Below are positions 1-4,502 of a stretch of 6,972 nucleotides of DNA, piece after piece (position 1 is the stretch's first letter; the number at the start of each line of letters is the position of its first letter). Below the pieces are notes generated by a model. It worked only from the letters and a program-made list of their open reading frames with translations. It was not told the DNA's origin and ran no database searches. A program made the position numbers and the translations under genes. Source of the stretch: CAYRTD01 sp964426915 (GTDB lineage Bacteria; Bacteroidota; Bacteroidia; Bacteroidales; GCA-2748055); the NCBI GenBank assembly GCA_964426915.1, contig CAYRTD010000182.1, positions 1 through 6,972 of the forward strand, read 5' to 3'.

Positions 1-45
1 GGGAAAAAATATAAAATGATGAAAATATTTGGATTTTAACACAAT

Positions 46-129
46 TCATTTCGACTGAAAATCCGGAGCGATAGTCACCTATGCTAAAGCTCCGGTGACA
101 GAATGCGGAGGATTTGAGGGAGAAACCTC
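46..129 (+). repeat. TCATTTCGAC intergenic element, copy A
   Basis: This copy begins TCATTTCGAC (46-55), has AGCGATAG 21 bases in (67-74) and GAAACCTC 76 bases in (122-129). The same three blocks occur in the same order on the minus strand at 294-372 with almost the same spacing. Inside this copy, CCGGAGC (63-69) can pair with GCTCCGG (89-95), while GTCACC (74-79) can pair with GGTGAC (94-99). The two pairings overlap and exclude each other. From memory, elements starting TCATTTCGAC and ending in a GAAACCTC-like block are dispersed between genes in many Bacteroidota genomes; that link is recall, not a search. Confidence 0.6.
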
Positions 130-150
130 AAAAATTTCGTCAGAAATTTT
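113..150. repeat. Two abutting perfect hairpins
   Basis: TTTGAGG (113-119) and CCTCAAA (126-132) form a 7-bp stem with a 6-base loop. AAAATTTC (131-138) and GAAATTTT (143-150) form an 8-bp stem with a 4-base loop. The two share bases 131-132. The second has a T-run in its 3' arm when read on the plus strand and, being symmetrical, also on the minus strand. It could therefore work as a weak bidirectional terminator between the transporter operon and whatever lies to the left. There is no separate U-tract after a GC-rich stem, so a terminator function is only a possibility. Confidence 0.4.
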
Positions 151-178
151 GCCCTGGATTGAGCTGGTTATAAATGAT

Positions 179-202
179 AAAGTAAAGAGGATTTTTTACT
201 TT
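179..202. repeat. AT-rich hairpin, possible terminator
   Basis: AAAGTAAA (179-186) is an exact inverted repeat of TTTACTTT (195-202). With one G-U and one A-U pair added inside, the stem reaches ten pairs around a GGAT loop. It lies about 180 bases beyond the stop codon of the last transporter gene. The stem is AT-rich and would be unstable as a classical terminator, so the role is open. Confidence 0.35.
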
Positions 203-293
203 TCTCCAGAATAAAATACAATGTTAAAGCCAGGATGTTTCGATTGTTATTATTATAATTTTCCCGACAAGAACTTCCTGAATTGAGGAGAGA

Positions 294-372
294 GAGGTTT
301 CCCCCGAGGACAGAGTGAGAGTGAGTGTGAGAGCGAAGGTGTGCTATCGCTGCGCCTTCTTGGTCGAAATGA
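294..372 (-). repeat. TCATTTCGAC intergenic element, copy B
   Basis: Read on the minus strand, this copy starts TCATTTCGAC (372-363), has AGCGATAG exactly 21 bases in (351-344) and GAAACCTC 71 bases in (301-294). These blocks match copy A at 46-129, which faces the other way. Its middle part differs from copy A: instead of the nested inverted repeats it carries the hexamer array at 312-341. It begins 12 bases after the stop codon of the substrate-binding lipoprotein gene, so the operon's mRNA runs straight into it. It may contribute to mRNA 3' end structure; this is inference. Confidence 0.6.
312..341 (+). repeat. Degenerate AGAGTG hexamer array 1
   Basis: Five consecutive hexamers read AGAGTG, AGAGTG, AGTGTG, AGAGCG and AAGGTG. 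The array lies inside repeat copy B, in the orientation opposite to the neighbouring lipoprotein gene. The 10-mer AGAGTGAGAG at 312-321 recurs exactly on the minus strand across the stop codons of the hydrolase-like gene (3267-3276) and tex (4493-4502). Confidence 0.6.
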
Positions 373-384
373 GTATATCGGACA

Positions 385-1137
385 TTATGGACAGACACTA
401 ATTAGTTGTTCTGTATTAAATCTAATTACATCCGCCAGAGTTCTGGTCTGGTATAATCCCGGGAAATTAAGCAACTCCACATATTCAGCATTCCGGATAA
501 TTTCTCTGAGGGGGATTCCCACCGGATTGTGTGCGTTATCCATGATTAAAGCCGCGTTTGTCTTGCTTAGTGCCAGGATCTGTTTCGGTTCCGGAGGAGC
601 CGGTCCGAATATTGCTGATGTCTGGATGCCTGTTTCATCTGCAAAGGATTTTTGAAAGAAATGAATTAGCGCGGGAATCGTGTCCAGGCCGTTTTTCCGG
701 ATTGTAATCTTGGTATGTTCAAATGATTGTCTTATTTCTTCAAGATTTTTTTTTGCGATTTCTTCCGTTTCTCTGTTTTTCGCAATCAGCATTACCGAAT
801 GTTCAATTTCATCATAATTATAGCTGGTATTTATTGCAAGCATTTTTTCATCCGGAAGGGCCAGGCCGGCTTTAATCTGAGGGATTATAAGTTCGTACCC
901 GGCATAAATAATCAATTCTGCTTTTTCAATTCGTACTATATCACCGGGCCGCATTTCATATTCACTGGGATGTGCCATCTCATAGGGAGCAAGTACGGTT
1001 ATATTGTCCAGACCTGCAGCCAGTGCATATGCGGCTGTCCAGGCATTGGTGGCAATTATCCCGCCTTCGGGAGATGGTTTGTTCGTGCAGGATATTGCCA
1101 GGCAGGAAGCAAAGAGGATAAATAATTTAAGTTTCAT
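385..1137 (-). CDS. Metal ABC transporter substrate-binding lipoprotein (ZnuA/TroA-like)
   Basis: Predicted periplasm-facing lipoprotein that binds a divalent metal ion (zinc, manganese or iron) and delivers it to the permease encoded just upstream. A short signal peptide ends in AISC, with Cys17 as the lipidation site. Family resemblance comes from H56 followed by EYEMRPGD and then the ADLIIY-type strand (ELIIYAGYE, 74-82), as in cluster A-I binding proteins. HFFQKSFADETGI (159-171) matches the spacing of the family segment holding the third His ligand, and is followed by PPEPKQI. H113 and D200/H203 are candidates for the other ligands. At 250 residues it is shorter than the usual roughly 300, and the histidine-rich loop of ZnuA is absent. 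The start ATG overlaps the permease stop (ATGA, 4 bases), which implies translational coupling. The family assignment is fairly secure; the metal cannot be read from sequence. Confidence 0.85.
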   Translation of the reverse strand: MKLKLFILFASCLAISCTNKPSPEGGIIATNAWTAAYALAAGLDNITVLAPYEMAHPSEYEMRPGDIVRIEKAELIIYAGYELIIPQIKAGLALPDEKMLAINTSYNYDEIEHSVMLIAKNRETEEIAKKNLEEIRQSFEHTKITIRKNGLDTIPALIHFFQKSFADETGIQTSAIFGPAPPEPKQILALSKTNAALIMDNAHNPVGIPLREIIRNAEYVELLNFPGLYQTRTLADVIRFNTEQLISVCP

Positions 1138-1931
1138 TTTTTTCGTGTAAAGAACATGACAACAAATACCAGGGATGCCAGGCCTGCTACAGATGAACTG
1201 GCAGGGATGTCAACCGCAATTGATAGTAAAAAGCCTCCAACGGCAAATAGTCCTCCCCATATTGCGGCACCTATAACCATGCTCCTGAGGCTTCTTGCTT
1301 TGAAAGAAGCAATTAAGGGGGGCAGTAAAAGGATTGCATCCAAAAGAAGGGCACCGATCAGTTTCATGGCCAGGGCTACTGTAATGGCCACAATAAAAAT
1401 TACCAGGTAATAAAGTAAACTTTCGTTTATCCCCGAAGTAAAGGCGATTTCCCGGTCAAAAAACATAGCCTTCAACTGGTTGCGGAAATAATACTGAAAG
1501 CCGGTAAGGAAAAGGCAGAATATTCCTATACCAATTACTTCTGTCCAGCTAAGCATATATAGATTTCCCCATAGCAGGGTGAGAGTGTCCCTGGCAGGTA
1601 CATTGAATTTGTAAATGATAATAAAGGCAAGGGAAATAGAAATAACCATGAAAAATGTACTCATCTGGCCGGTGTCGGCTTTCAGGATTCTTGATGATTT
1701 TGCCATAATGATCACCAGCAGGAGGTTGACTGCAATGGTGGTCCAGAATAGGTTTATATGAAGTGCGAGGGCCATTGCACCGCCGAGAATTGCACCATGC
1801 ATAAGCATAAACCTCAAGGGGAGGAGGTTTAGGCGGAAAAGATATACACCCGTAACCGGGAAGGTCAAACCTGCCAGGGTAAGAACAATAAATCCCTTGA
1901 GGATGGGTGTAAGAGACAGGAGTTCTAGCAT
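1134..1931 (-). CDS. Metal ABC transporter permease, ABC-3 family (ZnuB/MntB-like)
   Basis: Inner-membrane channel subunit of a zinc/manganese/iron importer, expected to work as a dimer with two ATPase subunits. The 265 residues are mostly hydrophobic, with roughly seven or eight membrane segments, about the normal length for the family. ABC-3 hallmarks visible are HGAILGGAMALAL (45-57), in place of the family's SHA-ALPG-A stretch; LIGALLLDAILLLPP (191-205), matching the GxLLVxALLxxPA helix; and the terminal segment with DIPASSSVAGLAS (241-253). A short basic tail (RKK) ends the protein. Its ATG lies inside the last codons of the upstream ATPase gene (7-base overlap) and its TGA overlaps the binding-protein ATG, so the three genes are almost certainly co-transcribed and coupled in translation. 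Which metal is carried is not evident. Confidence 0.92.
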   Translation of the reverse strand: MLELLSLTPILKGFIVLTLAGLTFPVTGVYLFRLNLLPLRFMLMHGAILGGAMALALHINLFWTTIAVNLLLVIIMAKSSRILKADTGQMSTFFMVISISLAFIIIYKFNVPARDTLTLLWGNLYMLSWTEVIGIGIFCLFLTGFQYYFRNQLKAMFFDREIAFTSGINESLLYYLVIFIVAITVALAMKLIGALLLDAILLLPPLIASFKARSLRSMVIGAAIWGGLFAVGGFLLSIAVDIPASSSVAGLASLVFVVMFFTRKK

Positions 1932-2998
1932 AGCTTTCCTCTGTTCAGTTCTTTAAGATTCCAGTTGAGCTTTTCGGCCCATTGTAGCTCATGAGTCACG
2001 ATTATCATTGTGGGCGCCTCATTATTACTCAGCTCGTCCAATAAGACAAGGAGATCCTCTTTGCCCTGCTGGTCAAGAAAAGATGTAGGCTCATCCAGCA
2101 GGAAAACACCTGCATTCTGGCAAAGGCATCTTGCCAGTGAGACGCGTTGTTTTTCTCCCCCCGACAATGTTCCGTATGGCTGATCTATGAGATGAAATGA
2201 ACCTGTGCGGCGCATTGAGACTTCCACCCGGTACTGTGTCTCCGCGACAGAAAAACGTGAATTCCCCAGTCCTATCTGGACCACTTCGCCGGCTGATATC
2301 GGAAAGTTACTTTTGATGGTTTCCTGGTGTACATAAGCTGCAATATTCCGGTTCCTGTTCCAGGTGTTGCTTCCTACCCTGTATTCTCCAATCACGATCT
2401 TCCCGGAGTTTATGGGGATTAGTCCCATCATAGACCTCAGTAGGGTGGTTTTTCCTGCTCCATTGGCTCCCTGGACAATAAGCTGTTCACCCTGGTCCAG
2501 ATCAAGATTAAGTTGATCAATGATGGTTTGTCCCTCAATTTTTACTGATACATCCATCATTTTTACCGCCACCCCTTTGACCCTTCCGGCACGTTTTCGT
2601 AGAAACAGATAGGTATCCCTGATGCTCATGCTATCCGTGATAAGGTCTTCTGTTCTGCACTGGATCTGGTCAACCAGTTGATCATAGCTAAATTCGATGT
2701 TATTTTCCTTTAAAATGGGAATAGCACGTTTACTGAGAAGTTCAATGTGGCAATGCCTTATGCCAAGATAGGCAATCATACATGCTGCTGCCTTTCCTGC
2801 AATTTTATCCCTGAGGAACAGGTTTTCTGCACTTATCCTGTTTGCCTTCAGGAATTCTTCGAATTCAAACAACGGATACAACCAATGCTTATCGTTGGTG
2901 AATATTATTTCTTTATCGAGGCTAACTATTAATGAGTGGTCCAATTCTAAGTTATTTGTCTGAATAAATATACCGGTTTGTAAATTTTCTCCTTCCAT
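1925..2998 (-). CDS. DUF1893-like domain fused to metal ABC transporter ATPase
   Basis: First gene of the metal-import operon. Residues from about 143 to 357 form a complete ABC ATPase that energises import: Walker A GANGAGKTT (177-185), Q-loop Gln225, signature LSGGEKQR (278-285), Walker B VFLLDEP (298-304), D-loop SFLD (306-309) and switch His336. Residues 15-137 are extra relative to ZnuC-like ATPases, which are usually near 220-260 residues. They resemble DUF1893 (TM1506-like): HSLIVSLDKEIIF (21-33), DKIAGKAAA (64-72), an ELLSKRAIPIL helix (86-96) and IEFSYDQLV (101-109) before a degenerate IQCRT motif. From memory, DUF1893 is placed in the cytidine-deaminase-like fold and carries a GxCPME motif. 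Here the matching place reads ITDSMSI (120-126), so the cysteine and glutamate are lost. C73, H82, C83, H84 and C114 are conspicuous. The ATG at 2998 is the only plausible start: the frame is open upstream to TAA at about 3060 but has no other ATG, and the next Met (73) would cut the domain. Confidence 0.88.
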   Translation of the reverse strand: MEGENLQTGIFIQTNNLELDHSLIVSLDKEIIFTNDKHWLYPLFEFEEFLKANRISAENLFLRDKIAGKAAACMIAYLGIRHCHIELLSKRAIPILKENNIEFSYDQLVDQIQCRTEDLITDSMSIRDTYLFLRKRAGRVKGVAVKMMDVSVKIEGQTIIDQLNLDLDQGEQLIVQGANGAGKTTLLRSMMGLIPINSGKIVIGEYRVGSNTWNRNRNIAAYVHQETIKSNFPISAGEVVQIGLGNSRFSVAETQYRVEVSMRRTGSFHLIDQPYGTLSGGEKQRVSLARCLCQNAGVFLLDEPTSFLDQQGKEDLLVLLDELSNNEAPTMIIVTHELQWAEKLNWNLKELNRGKLC

Positions 2999-3092
2999 CT
3001 TATCCGGATTAAAAGATTCTGCATAAAACCAGATTGCCCCTTGGAATCGGTTTTCATCTTATTAAGATGTAAAAAAAATAAAGATAATCATC

Positions 3093-3118
3093 AGAATTTA
3101 TTGTCACCTAATAATTCT
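3093..3118. promoter_or_regulatory. Imperfect palindrome, possible operator of the metal-transport operon
   Basis: AGAATTTATT (3093-3102) and AATAATTCT (3110-3118) are inverted repeats with one bulged base around a 7-base centre (GTCACCT). The site lies 95 bases upstream of the first transporter start, a normal place for an operator. On the minus strand the centre reads TTAGGTGA, which resembles one half-site of DtxR/MntR-type regulators, but the other half does not match. Nearby GATAAT (3083-3088) resembles half a Fur box, also without its partner. I find no clear Bacteroidota TAnnTTTG promoter; the nearest is TATCTTTA on the minus strand around 3080-3087. A regulatory role is inference. Confidence 0.3.
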
Positions 3119-3252
3119 AACAAAACCTCATTTTGTTTGCATGGATTTCATGGCTATTTCATTTTGATCACTGTGCCTCCCTCCTCTACCCGAGGGGGAT
3201 TCAGTTGCCCGTGGTGTCGTTATTATGGTCCATCCTCTCTGCTAAAATGAAG

Positions 3253-3282
3253 CATTCCCGCACTCCCTCTCACTCTCCCTCT
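3253..3282 (-). repeat. Degenerate AGAGTG hexamer array 2, forms the 3' end of the hydrolase gene
   Basis: On the minus strand five hexamers follow each other: AGAGGG, AGAGTG, AGAGGG, AGTGCG and GGAATG. The first two and part of the third encode the last residues of the hydrolase-like protein (SEGE) and its TGA stop. The shared 10-mer AGAGTGAGAG (3276-3267) places the stop in the same GAG-TGA-GAG setting as in tex. Confidence 0.55.
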
Positions 3283-4376
3283 GATTCTCCTGTCATCTGC
3301 CTCAAAGTCCCAAAAAACTCCTTCTTCCTCTCATGGCTTATATTCCAGTCAACCGGCACACTCTGATATCCGGCTTCAAATGGTTCTCCCTGCCTGCGAA
3401 AGTCAAAATAACCCCAGGAAGCACCTGACCTGAAGGCAGAAAGCATATTGTTCTTTTCCTTATCAAATTCATAATGATCATCTTCATTGAAGATAATCGG
3501 CATAGGCTGATATTCGGGCATTGCCCTGACTAATTCAATCATTTCGGTAATCCGGTCAGGGTCATTAACACCATTTCCATGCAATATAATAAAGTCAGCC
3601 ACTTCAACAATGTTTGCCGGTGGGAGTGTATTCCCGTTAAATGAAACACTTACCGGGAAGCGGTATCCCTTTTTTGCGCTATAATCCCGGGCTAAGGTGA
3701 TTAATTCCTCAACCCTGTCCTGTTTTATTATCGGGATCTCGTATTTCGCGTTATTACATTCATTTGCAATTTCGATCAGTACATTTTGATAATCTTTTTC
3801 AATCAGCCAGTCAATCGTGTTTTTAACTGCATTTTTAGCTGCTTCATCACCATTCAGCCTTTCGTCCTGTCCGAAGTAGAATATACCCAGAATAGTAACC
3901 ATACCAAGTTCATCCGATTTATCCATGATCTTTTCCAGGCGGTTCATATAATCTTCACGCAGATTACCCATAGAATCAATTGCAGAGTTATGCCAGGGTT
4001 GGTATTTTGAGTAGCCTTGTGGACTTCCGCCCTGCAGGTTAATGGTAAACCCCAGCATACCGTGTTCTTTCCATGACGGCATGGCGGCCACAAATTCATT
4101 GGTATTCCTTTCCGCATCCCATTCCCCGGTATCGGGATATCTCCACATGGAATCGGTTACAGTGTTCAAATCGTCAAATATCCCCTGGACCATACGTGAA
4201 TTGGGAAGAAGTCCTTCCATTTCAATATCGTTATAAACCACTCCTTCAAGAGTTGGGGTATTATTAATGAGAATCTTTTCATCCTCAAACGATACCGTTG
4301 TCCGATCGTTGCCCTGATTTTGACTGGTACATGAGAATGCCATTAAGCTAAGAATTAATAAAAGATTGTTTTTCAT
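3270..4376 (-). CDS. Putative glycoside-hydrolase-like TIM-barrel lipoprotein, family unassigned
   Basis: Predicted secreted lipoprotein: a short hydrophobic signal ends at MAFSC, with Cys16 as the likely lipid anchor. The body looks like a clan-A-type (beta/alpha)8 glycoside hydrolase. NE at 205-206 in IEIANECN would be the acid/base at the end of strand 4. NE at 297-298 in PIIFNEDDHYEFD would be the strand-7 nucleophile. LHGNGV (265-270) is a conserved-looking strand-6 segment. Other distinctive stretches are QGIFDD (64-69), WRYPDTGEWD (78-87), NLQGGSPQGYSK (113-124) and ILGIFYFGQDERL (162-174). I recall near-identical motifs in unnamed proteins of Planctomycetes and Verrucomicrobia but cannot give a CAZy family or substrate. 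The protein is complete, and the domain seems to end at about RQMTG (359-363); the last residues ESEGE come from a repeat array. The gene stands alone: 119 bases from tex upstream and 271 from the transporter operon downstream. Confidence 0.7.
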   Translation of the reverse strand: MKNNLLLILSLMAFSCTSQNQGNDRTTVSFEDEKILINNTPTLEGVVYNDIEMEGLLPNSRMVQGIFDDLNTVTDSMWRYPDTGEWDAERNTNEFVAAMPSWKEHGMLGFTINLQGGSPQGYSKYQPWHNSAIDSMGNLREDYMNRLEKIMDKSDELGMVTILGIFYFGQDERLNGDEAAKNAVKNTIDWLIEKDYQNVLIEIANECNNAKYEIPIIKQDRVEELITLARDYSAKKGYRFPVSVSFNGNTLPPANIVEVADFIILHGNGVNDPDRITEMIELVRAMPEYQPMPIIFNEDDHYEFDKEKNNMLSAFRSGASWGYFDFRRQGEPFEAGYQSVPVDWNISHERKKEFFGTLRQMTGESEGE

Positions 4377-4423
4377 GTTTTAGGCTTTTATTCGTATTCT
4401 CTTTATTGTTTTTCTGTTTTATA

Positions 4424-4449
4424 AGGTTTTTAAACCTACCTGCAGGTTT
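4424..4449. repeat. Alternating AGGTTT/AAACCT inverted repeats between tex and the hydrolase gene
   Basis: Three arms occur in a row: AGGTTT (4424-4429), AAACCT (4432-4437) and AGGTTT (4444-4449). The middle arm can pair with either neighbour, and CCTGCAGG sits at 4439-4446. Read on the plus strand the right-hand hairpin is followed by a T-run, but no plus-strand gene ends here. On the minus strand it lies 47-72 bases past the tex stop and could help end or separate the tex transcript. It also lies 48 bases before the hydrolase start, so a leader role is equally possible. Confidence 0.35.
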
Positions 4450-4478
4450 TTTGTTAATTTCCTCTTGGCCCCTCGCGT

Positions 4479-4502
4479 CTGTACCCTGCTTACTCTCACT
4501 CT
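4479..4502 (-). repeat. Degenerate AGAGTG hexamer array 3, at the tex stop codon
   Basis: On the minus strand the units are AGAGTG, AGAGTA, AGCAGG and GTACAG, with only the first two close to the consensus. The tex stop codon TGA is made by the first unit and the start of the second (GAG-TGA-GAG), the same arrangement as in the hydrolase gene. The array is weaker and shorter than the other two. Confidence 0.45.

Larger units (their letters stand above)
1..384. other. Gene-free, repeat-rich intergenic stretch
   Basis: I find no supportable gene here. The first 39 bases read in plus frame 1 as twelve codons followed by TAA (ending KMMKIFGF), so they could be the last codons of a plus-strand gene lying left of the window, but this is too short to claim. 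The 76-residue minus-strand frame at 168-398 is rich in His, Ser and Asn and runs through the repeats; it does not look like a protein. The stretch is instead explained by two copies of a repeat in opposite orientation (46-129 and 294-372), several perfect hairpins (113-150, 179-202) and a degenerate hexamer array (312-341), all listed separately. The stretch follows the last gene of the metal-transport operon, so it may serve in transcript ending. Confidence 0.7.

Noticed and set aside
168..398. 76-residue minus-strand frame past the lipoprotein gene
   Set aside because: It runs through repeat copy B and the hexamer array, has a low-complexity His/Ser/Asn composition and overlaps the end of the lipoprotein gene. 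It is explained by the repeats.
1577..1588. AGGGTGAGAGTG on the plus strand, two AGAGTG-like units
   Set aside because: It lies within conserved permease coding sequence (a Thr-Leu-Thr-Leu-Leu stretch), far from any gene end, and has only two units; coincidence.
2947..3057. 36-codon minus-strand frame (starts ATG AAA ACC) overlapping the ATPase start, as a possible leader peptide
   Set aside because: There is no ribosome binding site, no attenuator-like structure or codon run, and no recognisable protein. A chance frame is more likely.
3178..3199. Possible terminator hairpin TCCCTC/GAGGGGGA after the hydrolase gene
   Set aside because: There are only five or six pairs around an 8-base loop and no T-run on the minus strand, so it is too weak to annotate.
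3041..3366. Plus-strand frames of 69 and 77 residues between the hydrolase and transporter genes
   Set aside because: They have no family resemblance, overlap each other in different frames and run into the hydrolase gene on the other strand. Better read as non-coding shadow.
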